Below, in pieces: positions 16,343 to 25,162 of a DNA stretch of 64,000 nucleotides. Position numbers and translations under genes: made by a program. The stretch is taken from NCBI RefSeq assembly GCF_918698245.1, contig NZ_CAKKMS010000012.1, forward strand, positions 1-64,000. Direction: 5' to 3'. Below the pieces are notes generated by a model. The model was not told the DNA's origin. It saw only the letters and a list, made by a program, of their open reading frames with translations, and did not search any database. The DNA comes from Pedobacter sp. Bi126 (GTDB lineage Bacteria; Bacteroidota; Bacteroidia; Sphingobacteriales; Sphingobacteriaceae). Each line of letters opens with the position of its first letter. The first letter of the stretch is position 1.

Positions 16343-18111
16343 TATGGTTGTGTGTTGTTAAATATTTGTTGTACGTAAAACCCTTTTCCCTTTAGTTTTT
16401 TCTGCAAAATATCTTTCTGCTCCTCAGCTTCTTTTTGTGTTTTAAAACTTGCAATGCTAACTTTTTTCCACGGGCCTGCCATATTTGCAATTTTAGCATT
16501 TAAACCTCGGGCTTTAACTATGGAAATATATTTTTCGGCTCCTGCAACTGTTTTATAGGATGCGGCAATAACATCAAACGTAGAAGGACCAGTGTTTGGT
16601 ACAACTTTATTTTCTTTTGGTGTTTCGGTAGCTGGCTTAGCTACAGGTTTTACCGCTACTTTTTTAGCTGTATCTGCTTTTTTCTGAACCTGGTTTGCTT
16701 TTAAAATGCTATCTGTTTTGGCTATAGAATCCTGTTTTGCTTTTAGGGTATCAACAACAACCTTCGGCGAATCGACAATTACTTGTGCCGGTTTTACTGC
16801 TTGAGCTGTTTCACCGGTAAATAATTCTGGTTTAACCAAATAGGTTATCGCTGCAATAATAACCAAAGCTAACACTGCAATTGTAATCATCAACCAGGTA
16901 GACATACCTTGTCGTGTTTCGTCATCATGGTCTATTGGATCGTGACCAAAACGGTTAGGATGCTCTGCATGCTGCTCTTTTATAAATGCAGGGGCCTCAA
17001 TTACAGGTTCTTCTTTTTTAGCTTCGTCTTCTAAATTGATGTATGTTTTAGGTTCCTCCGTTTCCGACCTAAGTGAGAAACGGCTCGAAGGTTCATTTTG
17101 TGGAATAACGGTTTCTGGTACCTCCACGGTATTGATTTCCTCAGGCGCTGGGATATTTTCTGTAGCAATTACTTCGTCTCGTACATCGTCAGATTCAGGC
17201 GTTTCAATAGCGGGTTGTTCAACAGCAATATTTTCTGCTTCCGACTCGGGCGTGTGACCAAAACGGTCTGGATGCTCTTCATGCTGTGCCACAACTGATT
17301 CGGGAACTTCTACAGCTTCAGCGTTAGTATTTTCTACCTCTTCTTTAGGTGTATTTTCAGCAGTATTTGCTTCATCTTGTGCTTCAGCAGATTCAGGTGT
17401 TTCAATTGCCTGATGTTCGGCGGCGATATTTTCTACTTCCGATTCTGGTGTATGACCAAAACGGTTAGGATGTTCTTCATGCTGTTCCTTAATAAATTCT
17501 GGTGCTTCAATAATTTCTTCTGAAGGAGTTTCTGAATGTTTTAAAGTGTTTTTAAGATCATCTTTAACTTCATCCAATTCTACATTTTCGATTACCGGAG
17601 CCTGATATGATTTATTCTCAAATGGAGATGGTACCACTGGTGCTTCAGCAATTTCGTCGTAAACTTCTTCCTCTTGTTGAGGTAAATCAGTTTTTATTTC
17701 CTCAATTACGGTTTCTGCCAATGATGGAAGACCGTAAAATTCAGAACCATAGTTCATATTTTTAACCGGTTCGAAACCTAATCCTTGCTCGGTAAAAAAT
17801 AAGCGGCCGGTATTTTGTAACTCGGCCTCATGGTCTAATTCTAATTTTTGATTTACTTCTTCAACAAACTGGGCAATGTGATTACGGGCATCATCGTCAC
17901 TGATGCTTGTTTTAGCTGAAATGAAATTGGCTAAAGCGTTTTCTTCTGTTACTTCTGCTGAAAATTGCAGCGTATATCCGGGAGGCAAAAACGTTTGTTT
18001 TTCCTTATCGTATCTTCCTGGGTATTTCTTTTTATAAAAGGTGCCCAAGCCGGTAATACCAACTTCTTTGCGTTGCTGCAAGAGTTCTAATAGGTATGAT
18101 AAGATATCCAT
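16342..18111 (-). CDS. HU-CCDC81 and SPOR domain membrane protein
   Basis: The first gene of the ExbB/ExbD/TonB operon. Residues about 1-125 resemble the bacterial HU/CCDC81 pair (VGITGLGTFYKKKYPG ... NTGRLFFTEQGLGFEPV), a fold related to DNA-binding HU but probably used here for protein contacts. Residues 150-400 are acidic and low-complexity, with three copies of QHxEHPxRFGHxP (near 210, 276 and 380). A membrane helix spans about 403-427. The periplasmic part ends in a SPOR domain (about 510-585), which binds peptidoglycan stripped of stem peptides at division sites. The topology implies cytoplasmic HU and periplasmic SPOR. The function of the whole is not known to me. Confidence 0.85.
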   Translation of the reverse strand: MDILSYLLELLQQRKEVGITGLGTFYKKKYPGRYDKEKQTFLPPGYTLQFSAEVTEENALANFISAKTSISDDDARNHIAQFVEEVNQKLELDHEAELQNTGRLFFTEQGLGFEPVKNMNYGSEFYGLPSLAETVIEEIKTDLPQQEEEVYDEIAEAPVVPSPFENKSYQAPVIENVELDEVKDDLKNTLKHSETPSEEIIEAPEFIKEQHEEHPNRFGHTPESEVENIAAEHQAIETPESAEAQDEANTAENTPKEEVENTNAEAVEVPESVVAQHEEHPDRFGHTPESEAENIAVEQPAIETPESDDVRDEVIATENIPAPEEINTVEVPETVIPQNEPSSRFSLRSETEEPKTYINLEDEAKKEEPVIEAPAFIKEQHAEHPNRFGHDPIDHDDETRQGMSTWLMITIAVLALVIIAAITYLVKPELFTGETAQAVKPAQVIVDSPKVVVDTLKAKQDSIAKTDSILKANQVQKKADTAKKVAVKPVAKPATETPKENKVVPNTGPSTFDVIAASYKTVAGAEKYISIVKARGLNAKIANMAGPWKKVSIASFKTQKEAEEQKDILQKKLKGKGFYVQQIFNNTQP

Positions 18112-18279
18112 TCGGGTAAAATTAAGCGTTTAAAATTAAAAATTATATTCTACCTTCAAATAGTGTCTACGGGTGCTACTACACATCCTATTCCAAAAAG
18201 GGGACAAAAACGAGTACAGTTTTGTTATTTTAATCATGAAAAAAAATCACAGTTTTCTAAACCTATATCTGTATCCGTG

Positions 18280-18302
18280 CAAAGATAACGGTTACAAAGA
18301 TA
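18280..18302 (-). promoter_or_regulatory. Candidate tandem -7 boxes of HU-SPOR operon
   Basis: Two TATCTTTG matches to TAnnTTTG, 15 bases apart, on the minus strand, about 170 bases upstream of the operon start. No clear -33 element; one or both may be active. Confidence 0.35.
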
Positions 18303-18426
18303 GAAATGGTATGCTAGTAAGCAAATCGCTAAATCGATATAATATTGATTTTGAAGCTAAGGCCTAAGTTATAGAAACGCTTTACTAAAGAAAAGCGTAT
18401 ATAGGAAAAGAAGAGGAGGATTTTAA

Positions 18427-18509
18427 AAGAGGTTGTATCATAATGTTAAAATCAATTCGTTCTGAGGCAAGCTTAGGATGACAATTCGATATTTATGATA
18501 CAACCTCTT
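18427..18509. repeat. Inverted repeat downstream of GH18 gene
   Basis: AAGAGGTTGTATCATAA (18427-18443) and its exact inverse (18493-18509) enclose a second pairing segment (TTCTGAGGCAAGC / GCTTAGGATGAC). It follows the stop of the GH18 gene and may also act as its terminator, though no T run is present. Confidence 0.7.
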
Positions 18510-18545
18510 AGGTTTTTTAGGTAATATAACTGTTTTGAGGAGGAT

Positions 18546-20171
18546 CTATAAACAAGGAACAGTAGTAGACCAATCGGTGCTCTCCATATTAAGTAAGCTT
18601 GTAGTGTGGCCATGCCCTGTTGCGTCTGCAATGGTGGTTCCAGTACCTTCGTCGAATTTCCAATAAGCCTCTAAGTTGGTACTTGTAGCACTTACACTGC
18701 ATTTATTAGCTGAAATTGTCGACTGTGCCAATGCCGATTTCCAAACCCGCATTTCATCGAACTGACCATTAAAACCTCTGTTGGCATCCCAGCTTCTCGA
18801 AATCTGGAATGTGCCGTTAGCAGCAATAGTACCAGTAGCGCTCATGCTGGCATCTAAAGTGCCATTGATGTAGATTTTCATGGTCGAGCCATCGTATGTT
18901 GCCGCGATATGATACCAGGTATTAGTACTTAGCGCTGTAGCGGAGTTTAGCTTTTTAGGCGTTGCACCACCTGTATTCAATACAAATTGCACTTTATTGT
19001 TGGCTAGAGAAGCATCACCCAAACGAAGTAAAGCCACATTGGCATCGCTCACTTCAATCCCCATAATAGTGGAGATATTTGGAGCAGTTGCTTTAAAAGC
19101 AGCTGGTTTAATCCATGCTTCGTAAGTTAAGCTGTTGCCTGCAAGATTGAAAGTATTCGAATTTAAATATTCATTTGTTCCATCAAAAACTAAAGATCGG
19201 TTTCCGACTGCTGGCGGTGTACCACCATTGCCATCAATACAGTTTGGTTTTACAGCAGTTGCAGCACCATATAGTACGTTAGACATGGCCGATAGCTTAG
19301 TTTGCGAATTATTGGCGACGTTGTAAACCATGGCACTGGCCAAACCATTATTTTTTACATAAGTGGCTACAGCTGCCTGATCGCTATTGCCTAAATCTGT
19401 TCCTAAACCCAATTTACTTTTAGGTACGCCAGCATTAATGTAAGGCTGTAAACGGCCGGCATAATTTGTAGAGAAGTAAGTTTGCTCAAATACATAATCT
19501 AAAATATCGCCTAGTTTTTGGTTGTTATAAGTAGAAGTAAAATAATTGGCCTGATTAAATGCAGCCATGGTAATGAGTTTATCAGCGCCCATACGTGCCC
19601 TAAGTGCTGCTGCTGCTAGCACCAACGAGCCATCATTTGCGGTGCATGCAGAATACTCATCATCAATATCAATTCCATCTAAGCCATATTGTTGTACGGC
19701 GTTGGCACATTGAATGGCAAAGGCATCGGCCTGTGCGTAAGTGGTAAAGCAACCCCAGCCTGCATTTTGGTGGTTTCCGAGTACATCTAGTACTACTTTT
19801 ATACCTAATGATTTAAGGTATGCCACCTTGCCTGAATTTAAAGTTTCTTGTACCTGTGGATTGAAATACAAAGTTGGTACGCCATTTACCGAATTGATAT
19901 TGGCAGCAAAAATAACAGAAACACCAAATAACTGACTAGCTGAAGTGCCGTAGGTGTAGCAACCTGGGTTTACAAAATTGTTGCTGTTTACCTCTACATA
20001 GGCGGTCATGAATGGGCCAGTTAAGGCCAGGGCGGAGGCATTGGTCGCAGCTCTGGCGGTACCTTTGGTGCTCAAAGAGTTGTCTTCTTTTTCAGAATTG
20101 GCTTTTTTACAAGCATACAACAGGGCGAAAGCTGTTAACAGCAGTACGCCGAAAACGGTTAGTTTTCTCAT
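18546..20171 (-). CDS. GH18 endo-beta-N-acetylglucosaminidase, LamG domain
   Basis: Surface lipoprotein glycosidase. The lipobox LYAC gives lipidated Cys21. The GH18 barrel covers about residues 50-300; the catalytic motif DGxDxDxE is DGIDIDDE at 165-172, with Glu172 as acid/base. The LGIKVVLDVLGNH strand and DGIDIDDEYS form resemble EndoF/EndoH-type enzymes that cleave within the chitobiose core of N-glycans, so that is the likely reaction. Residues about 325-540 form a LamG-like jelly roll (RSLVFDGTNEYL, ISRSWDANRGFNGQFDEMRVW), probably sugar-binding. It follows susD but is separated from it by a strong terminator. Confidence 0.88.
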   Translation of the reverse strand: MRKLTVFGVLLLTAFALLYACKKANSEKEDNSLSTKGTARAATNASALALTGPFMTAYVEVNSNNFVNPGCYTYGTSASQLFGVSVIFAANINSVNGVPTLYFNPQVQETLNSGKVAYLKSLGIKVVLDVLGNHQNAGWGCFTTYAQADAFAIQCANAVQQYGLDGIDIDDEYSACTANDGSLVLAAAALRARMGADKLITMAAFNQANYFTSTYNNQKLGDILDYVFEQTYFSTNYAGRLQPYINAGVPKSKLGLGTDLGNSDQAAVATYVKNNGLASAMVYNVANNSQTKLSAMSNVLYGAATAVKPNCIDGNGGTPPAVGNRSLVFDGTNEYLNSNTFNLAGNSLTYEAWIKPAAFKATAPNISTIMGIEVSDANVALLRLGDASLANNKVQFVLNTGGATPKKLNSATALSTNTWYHIAATYDGSTMKIYINGTLDASMSATGTIAANGTFQISRSWDANRGFNGQFDEMRVWKSALAQSTISANKCSVSATSTNLEAYWKFDEGTGTTIADATGHGHTTSLLNMESTDWSTTVPCL

Positions 20172-20206
20172 AGGTTTAAAAATTTTGGTTAGAAATTGGT
20201 TTGATA

Positions 20207-20239
20207 TAAAAAAGGTAGGACAACTTTCGTTATCCTACC
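20207..20239 (-). terminator. GAAA-loop terminator between susD and GH18 gene
   Basis: On the minus strand an 11-base-pair stem (GGTAGGATAAC / GTTGTCCTACC, one G-T pair) closes on a GAAA tetraloop and is followed by six T. It lies 17 bases past the susD stop and 36 bases before the GH18 start, so most transcripts should end before the enzyme gene. Confidence 0.85.
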
Positions 20240-20255
20240 CGGTGGTATTTGTGTG

Positions 20256-21896
20256 TTAGAAGTTCGCTTTATTCACGTCCCACCATAGCCTGGTGCCACC
20301 ATTATCAGGGCCACCAAGCAAGGTTACGGCTTTACGTACCTCATCTTTATTTCCATTGCCGTATTCTGCTGTTGGATATGGCAATCTGCGAATCTGCAAT
20401 TGGGTATTGATTGTACCGCCGCTATTGTTGTTGGCTACTGTAAACAGTTTTGGGTAACCTGTTCTGCGGAAATCAGCCCAGGCCTCAGCTCCATCAGGAA
20501 AAATAGCTAACCATTTTTGCGTAATAATCCGCTCTAATTTCACTTCGTTAGATGCAGCCCCATCCCATTTAATGGTAATGGTGCTTACTGGGGCTGCATT
20601 GTTAGCTGGGTTTTTCGGATCTACATAAGCTGTTGGTTTGCTTACCGCATCGGTTAGGTAGCCACCAATACTAGCGTTCCATTGTTGCATTGATGTAGTT
20701 ATACCTGTTTCATAATTACTTTGTGCATCTCCTGCACCCGCCCAACCGCGTAAAGCCGCTTCAGCTTTTAAAAACCAAACTTCAGCAGCCGTCATTAATA
20801 TTTGTGGTGCTTTTTGTCCGATAGGTGATTTTGAATTATCTGGTACAGAAGAATTTAAACTCGAATAGGTTTTGTACCCAGCTTTGCCCAAACCGTTAAA
20901 AGAAGTATTCGCTCCCGATCTGATTCCTACATACTGTCCTGCAAAAAGAGGATCGGTAGCTGGTGTACAGTATATTGATAAACGTGGATCGGAATAACCA
21001 ACCAGGTACGATTGTAATGCTGCGCCCATTGCGTTATCACCATCGTAATTTACGGTTACATTCCAAAGGTCGTTATTTCTGTTTCCCGATTGTGCAACAG
21101 CCGCATTATCGCTTGGTACAGTCATTAATCCACCTGTTGCAGCCATTGCTTTTTCTGCCTGCAACTTTGCTGTAGCCGGATCAACTTTAACAATGCGCAT
21201 GGCTAAACGTAACCTTAACGAGTTGGCTAATTTAAGCCATTTTGAAACATCTCCTCCATAAACCAGATCACCAGAATCGTAGTAGGCTTTTTTGCCAGGG
21301 TTTGCTGTGATAAAAGCCTGCAGATTATTTGCTGCTGTATCAATCTGTTTAAAAAATTCGGTATAAACCGTTTTTTGATCATCGTAAGCTTGAGAAATTA
21401 ATGATTTACCAGCCTGTGTATACGGAATCGGACCAAATTTATCGGTTACCCTATCCATCGCAATTACCTGTACTAAAAGCGATATACCCCACGATTCTGG
21501 CGCAGTTGCTTTTAAAGGTGATATGGCAATTTTAGAAATTGGCGCCATCACATTGGTATATTGATCGTTAAAACCGGCTTCATTCCAGCCATTATTAAGC
21601 GAATAGTTCATATTATTAATACCCCCGCCAAATGGTGTTGGAGCCATCATGTACCCACTAAAAGCATCAGAACTTAAATTCTGTGCAATTTGGTAGTTAG
21701 AAAATATATTTTGCTGAATAGGGCCAATTGCCGATCGCAATAAGGCTAAACTCTGCTCAGTAGTCGGTAAATTATCGTTGGTGTTAAAACTTTCAAAGTT
21801 CTTTTTACAGCCTTGATTTAGGCCGGCAACGGCTAAAAGCAAAACTAAAGACAAGCCTTTAATTTTATGTTGAGATGAATGATATATCGATTTCAT
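20256..21896 (-). CDS. SusD/RagB-like glycan-binding lipoprotein
   Basis: Outer-membrane surface lipoprotein that acts as the lid of its SusC transporter. Lipobox with Cys30 (LNQGC). The mature chain is of the SusD-like type 2 kind, with helical TPR-like segments (KWLKLANSLRLRLAMR) and the conserved C-terminal end (WADFRRTGYPKL, then RLPYP). Length 546 fits. It starts 11 bases after the susC stop, so the pair is surely cotranscribed. The substrate is inferred from the downstream GH18 enzyme to be a GlcNAc-containing glycan. Confidence 0.92.
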   Translation of the reverse strand: MKSIYHSSQHKIKGLSLVLLLAVAGLNQGCKKNFESFNTNDNLPTTEQSLALLRSAIGPIQQNIFSNYQIAQNLSSDAFSGYMMAPTPFGGGINNMNYSLNNGWNEAGFNDQYTNVMAPISKIAISPLKATAPESWGISLLVQVIAMDRVTDKFGPIPYTQAGKSLISQAYDDQKTVYTEFFKQIDTAANNLQAFITANPGKKAYYDSGDLVYGGDVSKWLKLANSLRLRLAMRIVKVDPATAKLQAEKAMAATGGLMTVPSDNAAVAQSGNRNNDLWNVTVNYDGDNAMGAALQSYLVGYSDPRLSIYCTPATDPLFAGQYVGIRSGANTSFNGLGKAGYKTYSSLNSSVPDNSKSPIGQKAPQILMTAAEVWFLKAEAALRGWAGAGDAQSNYETGITTSMQQWNASIGGYLTDAVSKPTAYVDPKNPANNAAPVSTITIKWDGAASNEVKLERIITQKWLAIFPDGAEAWADFRRTGYPKLFTVANNNSGGTINTQLQIRRLPYPTAEYGNGNKDEVRKAVTLLGGPDNGGTRLWWDVNKANF

Positions 21897-21907
21897 GTTT
21901 GTTCGGA

Positions 21908-24900
21908 TTAAAATAAAACATTAAGGTTAAAACCAAAACTTCTGGTAACCGGTTGGTTAAAAACATCTATTCCCGATAAACCATTACCGGTAGACATGGT
22001 AACCTCCGGATCGTAAGGTGCTTTTTTGTAGAAATAGAAGAGGTTTCTACCAATTAATGAAAGGCGCATGCTTTTAAATGTTCCTTTTAAAGGTAAATTA
22101 TAACCTATTGAAGCTTCGCGCAGGCGCACCACAGTAGCGCTGTACACATACTCGCCAGTTACACCGTTTCTGTCACCTAAGAAAGAATAATAGCTTTGTG
22201 GGTTAATCGTTGCCGAAACTGCTTTTCCGCTGGCATCTACACCATCAATTTTAACACCGCCCTGCGCTCTTGCATCACCTGATGCTTTTGAAGCTCCTGC
22301 CTGGTCCATTAATGCTTCGGTTAGCGAAAGCACCTTGCCCCCAAACTTACCATCTACCAGGAAGCTTAAGCTAAAATCTTTGTAATTGAAACTGTTGCTC
22401 CAACCCAACTGAAATTTAGGGTTTGCGTTTGCTATTAGGCTATAATCTGCACTTTTAACCGGAAAGTACGGGTTTGCAGCAGTTCCATCACCATTTAGTA
22501 CGATACGGCCATTTGCATCTCTTTGTAAGGTGTAGCCATAAATATCACCATAAGACCCTCCTGCAGCTATACGCGAGATATATGCATTGTTTCCGCCACC
22601 TGTTAAATCGATCGAATTTAAACCTTGCGCCGCCGCTACATCAATAATTTTGTTTCTGTTCAACGATCCGTTAATGGATGTATTCCAGTTAAGGCCATCG
22701 CCTTTTAATACATCAGCCCCTAAAGTAAATTGTATGCCCTGATTTTGAACATCACCTGCATTTAAATACCCTGTTGCAACAAGTCCAGAAGGAGCTGGCT
22801 TAACTGGAATGTATTGGTTTTTGGTGTTTGTTTTATAATAGGTAAAGCTAAAGTTTAAACGGTTGGCTAGAAAACGCATATCAGTACCAATCTCGAAAGA
22901 TTTTGTTCTTTCTGGTTTTAACTCAGCAAATGCCCTGTTGGTGTTGATGGTAAGTGCACCACCATTGCCCAAAGTATTTTGGATAAAGGTTAAGTATGCT
23001 GGCACGGTGTTACCCACTTCTGCATAAGTACCTCTTATTTTGGCATAAGTAATCGCCTCTGGCAATTTAACCATTTGCGATACGATGAATGACAAACCTA
23101 CCGATGGATAAAAATAAGAAACATTTGGGGTAAATGATAGGTTTGAAGACCAGTCGTTTCTACCTGTTAAAGTTAAAAATGCCCAATCTTTATAGGATAA
23201 ATTCGCGTTTGCAAATACGGCTTGCAATTGGCTGTGTAAAGCATCATTTGCTTTTGTGGTGTTCAATACATCAGAAGTATAGGTGCCTGCTGTTGCCACA
23301 ATGGTATTATTTGCTGTAAATAAATCAACTGCACTCAAATCGCCTGCTAAAGATAAGCCCGTCGTTTTCTGATCGTTAATGCTACCGCCAATCAATCCGT
23401 TAATCTTAAAGTCAGAATCTTTCATCGGCACCGTAACGTTTAATATCGCATCGGCATATTTCTGAATGTAAGTTTGAGTATTCTGAGATAGGTATCCTCT
23501 ACCATTTGAGTTAAAGTTTCCGTTTATGCCCGAATAACGTCTGTTTTCGAAATCATCTGTAGTACGGTCTATATTTCCCCTTACCTGAAGATTTAACCAT
23601 GGCGTAAACTCATATTTCACATTTCCACTCAATAAAAAGCGGTTTCTGATGGCGGTATTTGGATTAAGGTTGGTTAAAAACCATGGGTTCTGGTTAATAT
23701 CTGCAGAACCACCTAGCCAGTTCTGGCGCGCAGTACCTACATTTCCTGATAACAAATAATTGTCTTTGTACGGTGTAATATCAACTCCTCTTGGGAAAAG
23801 ATAGAGACCAACAAGCGGGTTGTTGTACAATCCAATTGATGGACTATTGTTTATACGTTGGTTAATGTAATTTACATTTCCATCAACCGTTAATTTGTTG
23901 TTTAAAAACTTGGCTGTTTCGCGCAGGTTAATATTATGCCTGTTTAACTTGTTGCCTTCCTGTATACCGCTTGCATAAGTATTGGCATAAGAAAAATAAG
24001 TTTGGGCAATTTCCGATCCGCCAGAAAAATTGACCGAATTGGTCGCATTTGTTCCTGTTTGGAAAAACTGATCAAGGTTATCAGTGGTGTTGTTAATTGC
24101 TGGTCCCCAGCTGTCTCTGGTTGCGGTAGATGCAGGGTCATAACTGTTTTGAAATTCGGGTTTGTAAGCAATTTTATCAAAAGTTAAACTCGACGAAAAA
24201 CCGATCTGTGTTTTGCCGGCTTTGCCTTGTTTGGTTGTGATTAAGATAACACCATTCTGTGCCTGGCTACCATAAAGGGCTGCGGCAGATGCGCCTTCCA
24301 GCACGGTTAAACTTTCGATATCATCGGGGTTTAAGTTTGATATACCATCGCCACCATCCTGGCCGCCACCAAAAACACTGTTCTGCTGTGCATTGGCGTT
24401 ACCGTTATTGCTGATTGGCACGCCGTCAATTACATACAAGGGCTGGTTGTTCCCGCTCACCGAACGGCTACCCCTTAATATTACTTTGGCCGAACCACCA
24501 ACACCCGAAGAACTCGGACTAATCGTCATTCCGGCAACTTTACCATTTAACGAATTTACCAGGTTAGGACTTTTTACTTTGTTCAGTTCCTCGCCCGATA
24601 CTTGCTGGGTGGTATAAGTTAAAGATTTTTCCGATCTTTTAATCCCCAGCGCCGTTACCACTACGGTTTCAAGGTTTTTAGCGTCAGGGGCTAAAGTAAT
24701 ATCAATGGTACTTTGCGTACCTACAGTAACTTCTTTGCTCTGGTAGCCGATAAACGAGAACACCAAAACATCGCCCGTTTTAGCCGTTATGCTATATTGG
24801 CCTAAAGTATTGGTTTGTGTGCCGCCTTGCGCGCCCTTTATAGTAATGGTTACACCTGGTAGGGTAGCGCCCGTTTCATCTTTTACGGTTCCTTTAATCG

Positions 24901-25024
24901 CATCCTGATAAACAGAATGGAAAGAAACTGCACGATTAAAATGATCGATTGGTGCAGCTGCATACAAACCTGTGGATGCATAGAGCAATAAGCAGGTGAG
25001 CTGTAAAGATTTTTTCATATTCAT
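21908..25024 (-). CDS. SusC/RagA-like TonB-dependent transporter
   Basis: Outer-membrane oligosaccharide importer. Signal peptide (about 1-23), carboxypeptidase-regulatory-like domain at about 41-112 (IKGTVKDETGATLPGVTI), then the TonB-box region VVVTALGI and plug (VLRGSRSVSGNNQPLYVIDGVPI, residues about 186-205) and a 22-strand barrel. It lacks an STN signalling domain, unlike the plus-strand paralogue at 27943. It needs a TonB/ExbB/ExbD motor for energy. The motif TGTAGGCAATTT lies about 95 bases upstream of its start. M3 at 25018 is an equally possible start. Confidence 0.93.
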   Translation of the reverse strand: MNMKKSLQLTCLLLYASTGLYAAAPIDHFNRAVSFHSVYQDAIKGTVKDETGATLPGVTITIKGAQGGTQTNTLGQYSITAKTGDVLVFSFIGYQSKEVTVGTQSTIDITLAPDAKNLETVVVTALGIKRSEKSLTYTTQQVSGEELNKVKSPNLVNSLNGKVAGMTISPSSSGVGGSAKVILRGSRSVSGNNQPLYVIDGVPISNNGNANAQQNSVFGGGQDGGDGISNLNPDDIESLTVLEGASAAALYGSQAQNGVILITTKQGKAGKTQIGFSSSLTFDKIAYKPEFQNSYDPASTATRDSWGPAINNTTDNLDQFFQTGTNATNSVNFSGGSEIAQTYFSYANTYASGIQEGNKLNRHNINLRETAKFLNNKLTVDGNVNYINQRINNSPSIGLYNNPLVGLYLFPRGVDITPYKDNYLLSGNVGTARQNWLGGSADINQNPWFLTNLNPNTAIRNRFLLSGNVKYEFTPWLNLQVRGNIDRTTDDFENRRYSGINGNFNSNGRGYLSQNTQTYIQKYADAILNVTVPMKDSDFKINGLIGGSINDQKTTGLSLAGDLSAVDLFTANNTIVATAGTYTSDVLNTTKANDALHSQLQAVFANANLSYKDWAFLTLTGRNDWSSNLSFTPNVSYFYPSVGLSFIVSQMVKLPEAITYAKIRGTYAEVGNTVPAYLTFIQNTLGNGGALTINTNRAFAELKPERTKSFEIGTDMRFLANRLNFSFTYYKTNTKNQYIPVKPAPSGLVATGYLNAGDVQNQGIQFTLGADVLKGDGLNWNTSINGSLNRNKIIDVAAAQGLNSIDLTGGGNNAYISRIAAGGSYGDIYGYTLQRDANGRIVLNGDGTAANPYFPVKSADYSLIANANPKFQLGWSNSFNYKDFSLSFLVDGKFGGKVLSLTEALMDQAGASKASGDARAQGGVKIDGVDASGKAVSATINPQSYYSFLGDRNGVTGEYVYSATVVRLREASIGYNLPLKGTFKSMRLSLIGRNLFYFYKKAPYDPEVTMSTGNGLSGIDVFNQPVTRSFGFNLNVLF

Positions 25025-25119
25025 TATGAATAATTTTGAATAAGTATTTGGTTAATTGTTTGCCGCCTTCAGGATTTCCATCCGTCCGGTTTTATAGTTA
25101 AGAGCATTTTGATTACACA

Positions 25120-25130
25120 AATTGCCTACA
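25120..25130 (-). promoter_or_regulatory. TGTAGGCAATT motif, site A (upstream of susC)
   Basis: Minus-strand TGTAGGCAATTT, oriented toward susC and 95 bases before its ATG. The same motif occurs at 26134-26144 and 26846-26856 in the same orientation relative to the gene that follows. Confidence 0.55.
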
Positions 25131-25162
25131 AGGGAATTGAATTATTTTTAAATAATTTTTTG

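Larger units (their letters stand above)
18112..18545. other. Intergenic region with repeat and promoter boxes
   Basis: No convincing gene. It holds two minus-strand TATCTTTG boxes (18280-18287 and 18295-18302) that may start the HU-SPOR operon with a leader of about 165 bases, and an inverted repeat at 18427-18509. A plus-strand frame of 64 codons at 18173-18367 has no coding features. Confidence 0.5.

Noticed and set aside
18173..18367. 64-codon plus-strand frame before the HU-SPOR operon
   Set aside because: No family or domain signal, and it lies over candidate promoter boxes of the divergent operon.
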